Origin: Saccharopolyspora aridisoli
Lineage (GTDB): Bacteria; Actinomycetota; Actinomycetes; Mycobacteriales; Pseudonocardiaceae
Direction: 5' to 3'
Length of the DNA stretch: 58,584 nt
Assembly: GCF_004348445.1 (NCBI RefSeq)
Contig: NZ_SMKV01000035.1
Span: 1 to 58,584, forward strand
The position numbers and the translations under genes are program-made. This document shows, piece after piece, positions 1 through 8,974 of the stretch. The notes under the pieces were generated by a model that saw only the letters and a list, made by a program, of their open reading frames with translations, searched no databases and had not been told where the DNA came from. How positions within the stretch are numbered: the stretch's first letter is position 1; every line of letters starts with the position of its first letter.

Positions 1-23
1 GTTCGGGGAAGGGGACGGTTGGG

Positions 24-1331
24 TCAGGGGAGAGCGGCGACCGGGGTTCGGCCGACTCCTCGCCAGGAGAGGCCAGCTCGGCGGAGGACGTCGGGGTCGA
101 GGTGGTTGCGGGTGTCGACGACGTCCAGGCCGTTGAGGGCTTCGGCGATGAGGTTCCAGTCCAGGGCGCGGAACTCCTGCCACTCGGTGAGCAGCACCAG
201 CGCCGACGCTCCCTTCGCCGCCTGGTACGGGTCGTCGACCAGCGTCAGCCCGGCGGGCAGCTCCGGTTCGTCGCCGCGCAGCCCCGGGTCGTAGGCGATC
301 AGCTCGGCGCCCTGCTCACCCAGCAGCTGGGCGACCTCCAGGGCGGGCGAGTCGCGCAGGTCGTCGGTGCCCGCCTTGAACGTCAGGCCCAGCAGCCCGA
401 TCCGCTCGCCGTCCAGCGAACCGCCGCACGCCTCGCGGACCTTGCCGACCATCCGCTGCCGCTGGTGGGAGTTGGACGAGATGGTGGCCTGCAGCAGCGG
501 GAAGTCGAACTCGACCGCCTCGGCCACCTGCAGCAGCGCCGCGGTGTCCTTGGGCAGGCAGGAGCCGCCCCAGCCCGGTCCCGGCTGCAGGAACGACTGG
601 CCGATCCGCCGGTCGTAGCCCATGCCCTCGGTGACGTCGGTGATGTCGGCGCCCAGCTGCTCGCACAGCTCCGCGATCGCGTTGACGTAGGACAGCTTGG
701 TGGCCAGGAAGCAGTTCGCCGCGTACTTCACCATCTCCGCGCTCGCCGCGTCGGTGAGCACCGTCGGCGCACCCAGCCGGGCGTAGAGGGCGGCGACGCG
801 CTCAGCGGCGTCCTGGGTGTCGGAGCCGACGACGATGCGGTCCGGGTTGAGGAAGTCGTGCACCGCCGAACCCTCGCGCAGGAACTCGGGGTTGCTGACC
901 ACCGCGACGTCCTCGCGGCCCAGGTGCTCGGCGAGCCGCTTGGAGGTCCCCACCGGGACCGTCGACTTGGTGACCATCACGCACCCGGTGGGCAGCACGT
1001 CGCGGACCTCGCGGGCGACGGCCTCCACCACGGCCAGGTCTGCGGCGCCGCCAGAACCCATCGGGGTCGGCACGCACAGGAACACGACCTCGGCCTCGGC
1101 GACCGCACCGGCGGAACCGACGACGAACTCCAGTCGCCCGGCGGCGATCCCCTCCTGCACCAGCTCGGCCAGGCCGGGCTCGTGGATGCGGACCTCGCCG
1201 CGGGAGAGCTCGGCGACCTTCTCCTCGTTGACGTCGCTGCACACCACCCGGTGGCCGAGCGAAGCCAGACACGCACCGGTGGTCAGTCCGACGTACCCGG
1301 TGCCGACAACGACGATTCGACGGGCGAACAC
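24..1331 (-). CDS. UDP-glucose 6-dehydrogenase family protein
   Basis: UDP-glucose/GDP-mannose dehydrogenase family; most likely oxidises UDP-glucose to UDP-glucuronate with two NAD+, supplying cell-surface polysaccharide. Seen: the Rossmann motif VVVGTGYVGL right after the start, the catalytic cysteine in GWGGSCLPKDTAAL (about residue 257), and the C-terminal UDP-binding part with LGLTFKAGTDDLRDSP. I start at the GTG at 1331 because the family begins a few residues before the Rossmann motif; an in-frame ATG at 1439 would add 36 residues unlike the family. About 435 residues is the usual length. Divergent from the aldo/keto reductase. The exact sugar nucleotide is not proven. Confidence 0.93.
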   Translation of the reverse strand: MFARRIVVVGTGYVGLTTGACLASLGHRVVCSDVNEEKVAELSRGEVRIHEPGLAELVQEGIAAGRLEFVVGSAGAVAEAEVVFLCVPTPMGSGGAADLAVVEAVAREVRDVLPTGCVMVTKSTVPVGTSKRLAEHLGREDVAVVSNPEFLREGSAVHDFLNPDRIVVGSDTQDAAERVAALYARLGAPTVLTDAASAEMVKYAANCFLATKLSYVNAIAELCEQLGADITDVTEGMGYDRRIGQSFLQPGPGWGGSCLPKDTAALLQVAEAVEFDFPLLQATISSNSHQRQRMVGKVREACGGSLDGERIGLLGLTFKAGTDDLRDSPALEVAQLLGEQGAELIAYDPGLRGDEPELPAGLTLVDDPYQAAKGASALVLLTEWQEFRALDWNLIAEALNGLDVVDTRNHLDPDVLRRAGLSWRGVGRTPVAALP

Positions 1332-1491
1332 AGGCCCCAACCCCTTCACCTCGTACGACCAGGCGGTCGCCTCTGCCCCCTCGAAAATCGATCGTGGCAC
1401 ATCTTCGAGCTGGGAAAACCCGCTTCGCTCAGAGTTCACGAGCTATATGTCGCAGGTGACGAGTTGGGAACCTGCCGTTTAGGCTGCGCCC

Positions 1492-2448
1492 GTGGATCAG
1501 CGACGTCTGGGGGACTCGGGTCTAGCGGTGAGCGCGGTCGGTCTCGGCTGCAACAACCTCGGAAGACCCGGTACCGCCACCGAAACCCTCGCCGGAGCCC
1601 GCGCCGTCGTCGACGCGGCGCTGGATGCCGGCATCACCTTCTTCGACGTGGCCGACGCCTACGGATCACCTCGCGGACGCAGCGAGGAGTTGCTCGGGCA
1701 GTCGCTGTCCGGGCGGCGCGACCTGGCGGTCATCGCCACCAAGTTCGGCATGGACATGCAGGGCACCAACGGACCGGACTTCGGGGCCCGCGGTTCCCGC
1801 CGCTACGTGCGCCGTGCGGTGGAGTCCTCGCTGCGGCGGCTGGGGACCGACTGGATCGACCTGTACCAGCTGCACCGGCCGGACCCGCTGACACCGCTGG
1901 AGGAAACCCTCTCGGTGCTCGACGACCTGGTCCGCGAGGGCAAGATCCGCTACGTCGGGCACTGCAACCTGCCCGGCTGGCAGGTCGCCGACGCGTCCTG
2001 GACGGCGAACTCGGCGGGCCTGACCGCGCCGGTGTCCAGCCAGCACCACTACTCGCTGCTCTCGCGCGAGGTGGAACGCGAGGTCGTGCCCGCCGCGCAG
2101 CGATTCGGGCTCGGACTGCTGCCGTACTTCCCGCTGGCCAACGGCCTGCTGACCGGCAAGTACCGGCGAGACCAGATGCCTCCGGCCGACAGCAGGCTGG
2201 CCGGACGCGCGCAGCTGCTGGCCGACGCTCCGTGGGAGCGGATCGAGAAGCTGCGGATCTTCGCCGAGCAGCGCGGCACCACGATGAGCACCGTGGCGCT
2301 CGGCTGGCTCGCCGCGCAGGACCCGGTCGCCTCGGTCATCGCCGGAGCCACCACCCCCGACCAGGTCCAGGCCAACGCGCGGAGCGCGAACTGGGTTCCG
2401 GGACCGGACGACCTCGCGACGCTGAACGGCATCTGCCCGGCGGCGTGA
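1492..2448 (+). CDS. aldo/keto reductase
   Basis: NAD(P)H-dependent oxidoreductase of the aldo/keto reductase superfamily, 318 residues, cytosolic. Seen: N-terminal RRLGDSGLAVSAVGLGCNN, the catalytic Asp and Tyr in FDVADAYGSPRGRSEELLG, Lys in VIATKFGMD, the substrate-side His in LYQLHRPDPLTPLEE, and the C-terminal cofactor-binding stretch VASVIAGATTPDQVQANA. The start is a GTG with no clear Shine-Dalgarno; a TAGGCT hexamer ends about 8 nt upstream, so a leaderless transcript is possible. The substrate cannot be told from sequence. It is followed after 78 nt by a short-chain dehydrogenase on the same strand. Confidence 0.93.
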   Translation: MDQRRLGDSGLAVSAVGLGCNNLGRPGTATETLAGARAVVDAALDAGITFFDVADAYGSPRGRSEELLGQSLSGRRDLAVIATKFGMDMQGTNGPDFGARGSRRYVRRAVESSLRRLGTDWIDLYQLHRPDPLTPLEETLSVLDDLVREGKIRYVGHCNLPGWQVADASWTANSAGLTAPVSSQHHYSLLSREVEREVVPAAQRFGLGLLPYFPLANGLLTGKYRRDQMPPADSRLAGRAQLLADAPWERIEKLRIFAEQRGTTMSTVALGWLAAQDPVASVIAGATTPDQVQANARSANWVPGPDDLATLNGICPAA

Positions 2449-2526
2449 CCAGGGCGGAGCCGCTCGCACCACCGGAGCAGCTCGCCGAGCGGAGTGACCA
2501 CGAGATCTCACGGAGGAACAGCGACA

Positions 2527-3285
2527 ATGCAGATCACCGACACCGCAGCGATCGTCACCGGAGGTGCCTCCGGGCTCGGGGCCGCGACTGCGCGGGCGCT
2601 GGCCGGGCGGGGCGCGAAGGTGTTCGCGCTGGACCTGCCGGGCGCGGTCGAGAAGGCTCCGATCGCCGACGGCATCACCTACACCGCGGCCGACGTCACC
2701 GATGCCGACCAGGTGCAGACCGCTGTCGACCAGGCCGCGGGATCCGGCAACCCGCTGCGGATCGTGGTGAACTGCGCGGGAATCGGCCCGTCCGCCCGCA
2801 TCGCCGGCCGCAAGGGCGTGCACGACCTCGACCTGTTCCGCAAGGTCTTGGAGATCAACCTGCTCGGAAGCTTCAACGTCATGCGGCTGGCCGCCGCCGC
2901 GATCGGCGAGACCGAGGCCGACCAGCACGGGCAGCGCGGCGTCGTGATCAACACCGCGTCGGTGGCGGCCTACGACGGCCAGATCGGGCAGGCCGCCTAC
3001 GCCGCGTCCAAGGGCGGCGTCGCGAGCCTGACCCTGCCTGCCGCCCGCGACCTGTCATCGAGCGGGATCCGGGTCATGACCATCGCACCGGGCATCGTGG
3101 ACACCCCGATGCTGGCAACCGTCAGCGAGGAGTTCCGGCAGGGCCTGGCCGACGGCGTCCCGTTCCCCAAGCGCCTCGGAACCCCGGAGGACTACGCCCA
3201 GCTGGCGCTGGACATCGTCGAGCACGACTACCTCAACGGCGAGGTCATCCGCATGGACGGAGCCCTCCGCATGGCCCCCCGGTGA
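2527..3285 (+). CDS. SDR family oxidoreductase, 3-hydroxyacyl-CoA dehydrogenase type II-like
   Basis: Classical short-chain dehydrogenase/reductase. Seen: the nucleotide motif TGGASGLG near residue 10, NCAGIG, the catalytic Ser in INTASVAAY and the YAASK Tyr/Lys pair, then PG-loop residues IAPGIVDTPML. The run QRGVVINTASVAAYDGQIGQ and the C-terminal end HDYLNGEVIRMDGALRM resemble HSD10 (3-hydroxy-2-methylbutyryl-CoA / 3-hydroxyacyl-CoA dehydrogenase) proteins, suggesting acyl-CoA oxidation; that assignment is by similarity of pattern. Start chosen at the ATG with a GGAGG ribosome site about 8 nt upstream rather than the in-frame ATG at 2494. Probably co-transcribed with the aldo/keto reductase. 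Confidence 0.92.
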   Translation: MQITDTAAIVTGGASGLGAATARALAGRGAKVFALDLPGAVEKAPIADGITYTAADVTDADQVQTAVDQAAGSGNPLRIVVNCAGIGPSARIAGRKGVHDLDLFRKVLEINLLGSFNVMRLAAAAIGETEADQHGQRGVVINTASVAAYDGQIGQAAYAASKGGVASLTLPAARDLSSSGIRVMTIAPGIVDTPMLATVSEEFRQGLADGVPFPKRLGTPEDYAQLALDIVEHDYLNGEVIRMDGALRMAPR

Positions 3286-3377
3286 TCCTCCGAACCGATC
3301 ATGATCGGTGACCGCTTCGCCCGGTGGTTCGGACCAGGACTGCCTCACCGCTCGGGAAGACCTCGCGTGGTGGTGCG

Positions 3378-5054
3378 TCAGAGGTCTTCGGCGAAGGGGA
3401 TCTGGTCCGCCGCGTCGGAGGTCATCCAGGTTCGGATGGTGTACGTGGCGCGGACGTCGTCCTCGTTGTAGGTGAGGAGGCGTTCGCGCTGCGTGAGGTC
3501 CCGCTCGCCACCGTCCAGCGCGACCGCGTCGCGGTACCAGCGCATCGAGTTCTCGCCGCTCGCCTCCGGATCGCGCCAGCCGAACCCGGCGCTGGGGGCG
3601 ATCACCTTGAGGCCCTTGCCGTTCGGGCACAGGAACTGGTCGCGGACCACCGCGAACAGGTCGACCCACTCGGCGGAGTTGATGAACTCCTTGACCTCGG
3701 AGACCGGCGGAACACCGGGCTTGCCCGCGAAGCGCTCGGCCGAGGCCAGCATCCAGCGGTTCTCCGCCAGCTCGTTGTAGCAGTAGGCCCGGAAGCTCAG
3801 GCCGCGCTCGAACGCCTTGCGGCGGACACCGGTGAACCAGGTCCAGAACTCCGCGAAGGACCGGGCTTCGTCGTCGTCCGGCAGCGGCTCCCAGGTGACG
3901 AACGCCCGGTAGCCCTGCTCCTCGCCGATGTCGGTGCCGGACAGCCAGCAGCCCCACATGTAGGCGCCGGCGTCGGCATAGCTCTCCATGTCCACGTCGA
4001 CCTCGACGTCACCGCGCGGCAGGTCGAGATCGCGGACCCGCCGCACCAGCGGCATCTCCCGCAGCCACGCCTTGGCCAGCAGGATCGCATCGGTGTTGCG
4101 CACGCCCGTGAGCTGCAGGTCCTCGGCGCTCTCCAGCGGTGTGCCCGCCAGCTGGTCGATCGTGGCGATGCCCCGTTCGCGCAGCACTGTGGCGTCCTCG
4201 CCGCGCACCACCAGGCTCACGTCGCGCCGGTCGCGCAGCTGGGACTCGCAGGTCGGCCACCACGGGCAGCCGCGGCACTCGGTGATCCGGGAGGGCTGAG
4301 CCAGCGGTTCGTCGCCCTGGGCGGCGGCGGTGGCCACCGCGAGCCGGTCGCCGAAGCGCGCGTCGTACTCGGCGAGCGCGGTGCGCCCGCCGGGCCAGTT
4401 CGGGGTGCGCAGGTCGTGCCAGACGACCACGTCGGCTTCCACGCCGATCGCGCCCGCGGTGCGGTCCCCCGCGCCGTACCCGCACGCCTCCAGCAGCCGG
4501 ACCGCGTGCACCAGCCGGAGCTGGTCGCGGGGCTGCGGCCGGACCTTGCGGGTCTTGTCGACCTTCGCGGCCTCGGGCACCGGTCGCTCGATCGGCGAGA
4601 CCTTCGCCCCGCTGCCGGGGTCGGTGATCTTGTGCCGGACCACCAGGACCGGGACGTAACCGTTGCCGCTGCGCACCAGCAGGTCGATCGCGCCGCGGCG
4701 ACCGCCCTCGGCGTCGTCGGGCAGCTGCGCACCGGAGATGTGGGGGACGCCCTCGCCCATCGCGTCGAGGGTGAGCCGCGCGCGGTCGGCGTAGGGCACT
4801 CCGCGTGGGATCTCGGTCCAGTCCGCTCCCAGCAGCTCGCCCAGCTGGGCGGCCACGGAGCGGCGGTGTTCAGCGGCGTCGGCGATGCGCTGCTCGACGC
4901 CCAGGTCCAGCGGCGCGGTCGAGACATCGCGCATCGCCGGGTCGTTCTCCAGGTGCACGCGTCGACGGCAACGCGTCACCACGCCTGCGTCGAGCAGCAC
5001 CTCGTCCTTCACGGGTAAAGGGTATGCGGTGGCCCCGACAGCCGCGCCCATCAC
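3378..5054 (-). CDS. TM0106 family RecB-like putative nuclease
   Basis: Member of the TM0106 family: a RecB/Cas4-like PD-(D/E)XK domain joined to an RNase H-fold exonuclease-like domain. Seen: one cysteine near the N-terminus (VVTRCRRRVHLE), then the cluster CRGCPWWPTCES at about residue 260, the arrangement that binds an Fe-S cluster in Cas4/AddB-type nucleases; C-terminal acidic motifs VDVDMESYADAG and YNEDDVRATYTI fit a DEDD-type exonuclease. A role in DNA repair or foreign-DNA handling is inference. No CRISPR array or cas genes are nearby. Divergent from the DUF6474 gene; a GTG about 14 codons in is an alternative start. Confidence 0.88.
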   Translation of the reverse strand: MMGAAVGATAYPLPVKDEVLLDAGVVTRCRRRVHLENDPAMRDVSTAPLDLGVEQRIADAAEHRRSVAAQLGELLGADWTEIPRGVPYADRARLTLDAMGEGVPHISGAQLPDDAEGGRRGAIDLLVRSGNGYVPVLVVRHKITDPGSGAKVSPIERPVPEAAKVDKTRKVRPQPRDQLRLVHAVRLLEACGYGAGDRTAGAIGVEADVVVWHDLRTPNWPGGRTALAEYDARFGDRLAVATAAAQGDEPLAQPSRITECRGCPWWPTCESQLRDRRDVSLVVRGEDATVLRERGIATIDQLAGTPLESAEDLQLTGVRNTDAILLAKAWLREMPLVRRVRDLDLPRGDVEVDVDMESYADAGAYMWGCWLSGTDIGEEQGYRAFVTWEPLPDDDEARSFAEFWTWFTGVRRKAFERGLSFRAYCYNELAENRWMLASAERFAGKPGVPPVSEVKEFINSAEWVDLFAVVRDQFLCPNGKGLKVIAPSAGFGWRDPEASGENSMRWYRDAVALDGGERDLTQRERLLTYNEDDVRATYTIRTWMTSDAADQIPFAEDL

Positions 5055-5187
5055 CCCGGTGACACCGCATGCCTGCTATGACCACGCCAGGTGCACACCC
5101 GATCGCGTTCTGCTTTCGTGCGCTGGTCCATCCGGACTTATGGTGATCGCGGTGCTGGGAATTCGCGGATCCGGGGAGGTGTGCGCG

Positions 5188-5943
5188 GTGAGGAGACTCG
5201 CCAGGCGACGCGGGAAGATCGCTCAGGGTGCCCAGCGGGGGTGCCGCAAGTGCGCCGTCAAGAAGGCGAAGGCCGAGAACATGGCACGACGCCAAGTCGA
5301 CGAGGCAGCGCGGAAGGCGGCGGCGGCCCGCAGCAAGGCCGCCGAGATGAAAGCCGCCGAGATGGAGGCCGCCCGGAGCGCTCCCGTCCAGCAGGCCGAC
5401 CCCGCGACGCCTCCGCCGCTGACGTCCGCGGCGGTCGGCAAGAAGGCGGCGAAGGCGCTGCTCAAGGCCGACAAGCGAACGGCGAAGGCGATCAAGAAGG
5501 GCGAGTTCGGGACGGTCACGCCGGGCAACACCAAGAAGATCATCGGGATCGCCAAGATCGTCGGTCCGTTGCTCCTGCCGTTCGTGCTGCGCGCGGTGAG
5601 GACGGTGCGCGAGAGCTACGACCGCTCCCGCGCCCGCAAGTTGGGAGTCCCGGTGGACGACCTCGGCAAGTTCACCGGCCACGGCGCCTCGTTGCACGCC
5701 CGCATCGCCGGCGACTCGGTCGCCCTGCGCGACCTGCGCGAGCAGTCCACCGGTGAGGAACGCGGCCACGCCAGGACCTACGCCGACCAGGCCGAAGCCC
5801 GCCTGGCCCAGCTGACCAGCGCGGTCCGCGCCGCCGAGCGGATGCCCTCGCCGCGCCGCAAGTCCACCCACCGCGCGGTCGACCAGGAGCTCTCACGCAT
5901 CGAGGACGAACTGCTCACCCGCTTCGGCGTGCCCACCGGGTGA
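5188..5943 (+). CDS. DUF6474 family protein
   Basis: Actinobacterial protein of unknown function, about 251 residues. Seen: a very basic N-terminus (RRLARRRGKIAQ), a long Ala/Lys/Glu-rich segment likely to form a helix or coiled coil (about residues 30–65), a conserved-looking middle (GTVTPGNTKKIIGIAKI, then VGPLLLPFVLRAVRTVRE, weakly hydrophobic), and a C-terminal helical stretch. No catalytic motif is visible. Start chosen at a GTG 8 nt after GGGGAGG; frame-compatible codons upstream lack ribosome sites. It diverges from the RecB-like nuclease, an adjacency I believe is conserved in Pseudonocardiales (from memory, not checked). Confidence 0.8.
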   Translation: MRRLARRRGKIAQGAQRGCRKCAVKKAKAENMARRQVDEAARKAAAARSKAAEMKAAEMEAARSAPVQQADPATPPPLTSAAVGKKAAKALLKADKRTAKAIKKGEFGTVTPGNTKKIIGIAKIVGPLLLPFVLRAVRTVRESYDRSRARKLGVPVDDLGKFTGHGASLHARIAGDSVALRDLREQSTGEERGHARTYADQAEARLAQLTSAVRAAERMPSPRRKSTHRAVDQELSRIEDELLTRFGVPTG

Positions 5944-5948
5944 AGACG

Positions 5949-5986
5949 GTGGTGGGGCGTCTCCTCCGGAGGAGACGCCCCACCAC
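5949..5986. terminator. bidirectional terminator hairpin
   Basis: A perfect 38-nt palindrome (19-nt arms starting GTGGTGGGGCG) sits between the convergent stops of the DUF6474 gene and the osmoprotectant-binding protein gene. Such a long GC stem without spacer fits a terminator shared by both strands; no strong T-run follows on either side. Confidence 0.8.
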
Positions 5987-6000
5987 ACTCGCAGCGTGGA

Positions 6001-6999
6001 TCAGCCTTGACCGGGGATCTTCACCAGGCCCTGTTCGACCATCCATTCCCGCGCGACGTCGGCCGGGTCCCGGCCTTCGACGTCGACCTGCGCGTTGAGC
6101 TTCATCAGTTCCTCGTTGGTCAACCTCTCCGAGATCGGCTGGAAGACCTGCGCCAACTGCGGGTAGCGCTTGAGCATCTCGTCGCGGAGGGTGACTCCGA
6201 TGTTGTACCGGGGGAAGAACTGCTTGTCGTCGGCCAGCACCTTCAGGTTCAGCGACTTGATCCGGCCGTCGGTGGTGAACACCTCGCCGAACGTGCACGT
6301 CCCCTGGGCCGTGGCCTGGTAGATCGCACCCTCGGTGAGGACCTTGACCTTGCTGGGGTCGGTCTTGAACCCGTAGGTCTCCTCCACGCCCGGCAGGCCG
6401 TCGTTGCGGCTGGCGAACTCGGTGTCCACGCAGAACGTGGCGTCCTCCGGGTGCTCGGCCATGATCTTCGGGATGTCCGAGTTCTTCTGCACGCCCAGGC
6501 GCTTGGCGGCGTCCTGGTTCACGGCGAACGCGTAGGTGTTGTCCACCTGGTAGTCGACCGCGACCCAGGCCACCCCGTTGCGTTCGAGGTCCTGCTCCTT
6601 GACGGCCTCGAACTGGGCGCGGGCGTCCGGGATCGGGTCGGTGTTGCCGTTGTAGTTGACCCAGGACGTGCCCGTGTAGTCCCAGAGGATGTCGATCTGG
6701 TCGTTGGTCAGCGCGTTGCGCGCGGTGGTCGAGCCCTGGATGGAGGTCAGGTCCCGCACGTTGGCACCGGCCGCGGCCAGCGCGAACTCGCCGAGGTAGC
6801 CCATGATGAGCTGCTCCGTGAAGTTCTTCGAACCCACCGTGATCGTCTGGCCCTCCAGCTCCGGAACGGGCTGGATGATGCCCGGCTCCACCGCCAGCGG
6901 AACCGACGAACCCGAGCTGAGACCGCATCCCGACAGCATCAACCCGGCCATCGCCAGCGAGGCCACTCCCAGCGCCCGACTGCGCTTGCGGAGATTCAT
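6001..6999 (-). CDS. glycine betaine/osmoprotectant ABC transporter substrate-binding lipoprotein
   Basis: Captures quaternary-amine osmolytes outside the membrane for the ABC importer encoded just upstream. Seen: a lipoprotein signal peptide with basic N-terminus MNLRKRSRALG, hydrophobic core and lipobox LSGC (Cys about residue 25); the OpuAC/ProX-type domain opens with TITVGSKNFTEQLIMGYLGE and includes DILWDYTGTSWVNYNG, as in OpuCC/OsmF/ProX proteins. 332 residues is a typical length. Its ATG overlaps the upstream permease stop (4 nt), so it is the last gene of a five-gene operon. The ligand (betaine, choline, carnitine or similar) is not determined. Confidence 0.94.
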   Translation of the reverse strand: MNLRKRSRALGVASLAMAGLMLSGCGLSSGSSVPLAVEPGIIQPVPELEGQTITVGSKNFTEQLIMGYLGEFALAAAGANVRDLTSIQGSTTARNALTNDQIDILWDYTGTSWVNYNGNTDPIPDARAQFEAVKEQDLERNGVAWVAVDYQVDNTYAFAVNQDAAKRLGVQKNSDIPKIMAEHPEDATFCVDTEFASRNDGLPGVEETYGFKTDPSKVKVLTEGAIYQATAQGTCTFGEVFTTDGRIKSLNLKVLADDKQFFPRYNIGVTLRDEMLKRYPQLAQVFQPISERLTNEELMKLNAQVDVEGRDPADVAREWMVEQGLVKIPGQG

Positions 7000-7763
7000 C
7001 GCAACCCCCTCGGCGACAGGTAGGTCTCGGCCAGCGCGCCGAGCCAGTCGACCAGCAGCGCCAGCGACATCGCCAGCACCGAGCCGACGATCATGACCGT
7101 GTAGTCGTTGAGCTTGTAACCGGTGTCGATGAGCTCACCGAGGCCACCCGCGCCGACGAACAGCGCCAGCGTCGCGGTTCCCACCGCCAGCACCAGCGCG
7201 GTCCGCAGACCGGCGAGGATGAACGGCACGGCCAGCGGCATCTCGATGCGCATCAGCACGCTCGAACCGGACATGCCGATGCCGCGACCCGCGTCGACCA
7301 GCGACGCGTCCACCGACTGCAACCCCACGATGGTGTTGCGCAGGACCGGCAGCAGCGCGTAGAAGGCGATCGGCAGGGTCGCGATCCAGAACCCGGTGGA
7401 ACCACCGGTGAAAAGGAAGAACAGCACCAGCAGACCCATCGAGGGCGCCGCCTGGCCGATGTTGGCGATGCCGATCACCAGCGGTGCGATGCGGCGCGCC
7501 CAGCTCCGGCTGAGCATCACGCCCAGAGGAACCGCGACGAGCACCACGATCAGAGCCACCGCGATGCTGATCAGGAAGTGCGTCCAGGTCAGGCTCAGGA
7601 TCGTCGTCGAGTTGAGGCTTCGCAGCGTCACCTCGTCGTTGTCCCTGGTGAACGCCCAGACCAGCACCGCCGCGACCAGCACCACCACGGTCACCGGCTG
7701 CGCCAGCAGCCGCAGCCGCTCGGCCCGCCCTAACCCGGAGTCGGAAGCGAAAGTGCTGCTCAT
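6996..7763 (-). CDS. osmoprotectant ABC transporter permease (OpuC type)
   Basis: Inner-membrane permease, 255 residues, with about six hydrophobic segments from residue 30 onward. Seen: the cytoplasmic coupling-loop motif GLQSVDASLVDAGRGIGMS followed by RIEMPLAVPFILAGLRTA, the EAA-like loop of binding-protein-dependent permeases of the OpuCB/OpuCD and ProW group. The N-terminus is longer than in the partner permease and has an extra hydrophobic segment (VTVVVLVAAVLVWAF). It overlaps the ATPase gene upstream and the binding-protein gene downstream by ATGA-type junctions, showing tight translational coupling. Confidence 0.93.
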   Translation of the reverse strand: MSSTFASDSGLGRAERLRLLAQPVTVVVLVAAVLVWAFTRDNDEVTLRSLNSTTILSLTWTHFLISIAVALIVVLVAVPLGVMLSRSWARRIAPLVIGIANIGQAAPSMGLLVLFFLFTGGSTGFWIATLPIAFYALLPVLRNTIVGLQSVDASLVDAGRGIGMSGSSVLMRIEMPLAVPFILAGLRTALVLAVGTATLALFVGAGGLGELIDTGYKLNDYTVMIVGSVLAMSLALLVDWLGALAETYLSPRGLR

Positions 7764-8974
7764 GAGGCGTCAGCCCCAGACCCGGCAGCTTCCGATCCCG
7801 CGAGCTCCTCCACGTCGTCGGTAGCGTTCTCCTCGCGCAGCGCCTTGATCGTGTTCATCACGGTGTCGATGTCGACCACGCCGACGTACTCACCGCGAGA
7901 GCCCACGACCACGGCCACCCCGTCGTCGTCGGTCAGGATCGCCTCGAGGGCGTCCTGCAGCGTCGAGGCCCGCGACACCGAGTCCTCCACCGGACGCCCG
8001 GCCCGCGACAGGTCCGAGACCGAGCCCGCCTCGCGAGCGGTCGCCCAGCGCAGCGGACGGTTGCGCTTGTCGAGCACCAAGCCGATCGCGCCACGGCGGG
8101 TGCCCAGACGTTCGCGCAGCACCGAAGGTGCGTCGTCGACCGCCGCGGTCGGAACTTCGCCGACCTCGATCTCGCGCACGCGGCGCAGCGTGAGCTGCTT
8201 GAGGGCCGCGCCCGCCCCGACGAATCCGGCGACGGTGTCGTCGGCCGGGTTGGTCAGGATCGCTTCCGGGGTGTCGTACTGCAGGATCTTCGAGCGCTCG
8301 CCCAGCACCGCGATCCGGTCGCCGAGCTTCACCGCCTCGTCGAAGTCGTGCGTGACGAACACGATCGTTTTACCCAGGTCTGCCTGCAGGCGCATGAGCT
8401 CGTCCTGCAGCACACCGCGGGTGATCGGGTCCACCGCGCCGAACGGCTCGTCCATCAGCAGCACCGGCGGGTTGGCCGCGAGCGCGCGGGCCACGCCGAC
8501 GCGCTGCTGCTGCCCACCGGAGAGCTGCCGCGGGTAGCGGCCCCGGTACTCGGCCGGGTCGAGGTTGACCAGGTCGAGCATCTGGTCCACGCGCTCGGAG
8601 GTGCGCTTGGAGTCCCAGCCGACGAGGCCCGGGACCATGCCGACGTTGTCGCCGACGGTCATGTGCGGGAACAGCCCCGCCTGCTGGATCGAGTAGCCGA
8701 TCTCGCGACGCAGCTTGTCCGCGTCCAGGCCGAGCACGTCCTGCCCACCGATGGTGATCTTGCCGGAGGTCGGCTCGATCAAGCGGTTGATCATGCGCAT
8801 GGTGGTCGTCTTGCCGGAACCCGAGGGTCCGACCAGCACCACCGTCTCCCCCGCGGGGATCGTCATGGTCACCGACTCGACGGCCGCCTGCTTCTGCCCC
8901 GGGTAGCGCTTGGAGACCTCTTCGAGCTTGATCTCCACGCCGTGCCCGGCGGCCTTCTTCTCGTCCTCAGCCAC
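7760..8974 (-). CDS. betaine/proline/choline ABC transporter ATP-binding protein with CBS domains
   Basis: ATPase of the OpuC/ProV-type importer. Seen: Walker A GPSGSGKTTT (about residue 54), Q-loop SIQQAGLFPHMTVGDNV, signature LSGGQQQRVGVARALA, Walker B PVLLMDEPFGAVDP and the H-loop VFVTHDFDEA. After about residue 260 follow two CBS-like segments, the last containing DDGVAVVVGSRGEYVGVVDIDTVM, the module that in OpuA/OpuC senses ionic strength or nucleotides and gates transport. Length 404 is usual for CBS-bearing members. Overlaps the permease genes on both sides by a few bases. Confidence 0.95.
   Translation of the reverse strand: MAEDEKKAAGHGVEIKLEEVSKRYPGQKQAAVESVTMTIPAGETVVLVGPSGSGKTTTMRMINRLIEPTSGKITIGGQDVLGLDADKLRREIGYSIQQAGLFPHMTVGDNVGMVPGLVGWDSKRTSERVDQMLDLVNLDPAEYRGRYPRQLSGGQQQRVGVARALAANPPVLLMDEPFGAVDPITRGVLQDELMRLQADLGKTIVFVTHDFDEAVKLGDRIAVLGERSKILQYDTPEAILTNPADDTVAGFVGAGAALKQLTLRRVREIEVGEVPTAAVDDAPSVLRERLGTRRGAIGLVLDKRNRPLRWATAREAGSVSDLSRAGRPVEDSVSRASTLQDALEAILTDDDGVAVVVGSRGEYVGVVDIDTVMNTIKALREENATDDVEELAGSEAAGSGADAS

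Noticed and set aside
3294..3309. 16-nt palindrome ACCGATCA/TGATCGGT after the SDR gene
   Set aside because: Too short and without context to be called a terminator or operator; such palindromes occur by chance.
102..3311. Very long open frame (over 1000 codons) on the + strand across ugd and the two oxidoreductase genes
   Set aside because: It is an Arg/Gly/Pro-rich shadow antisense to or out of frame with well-recognised genes; such frames are common in high-GC DNA.
6539..6547. DnaA box TTGTCCACC inside the binding-protein gene
   Set aside because: Single near-match in coding sequence, expected by chance.
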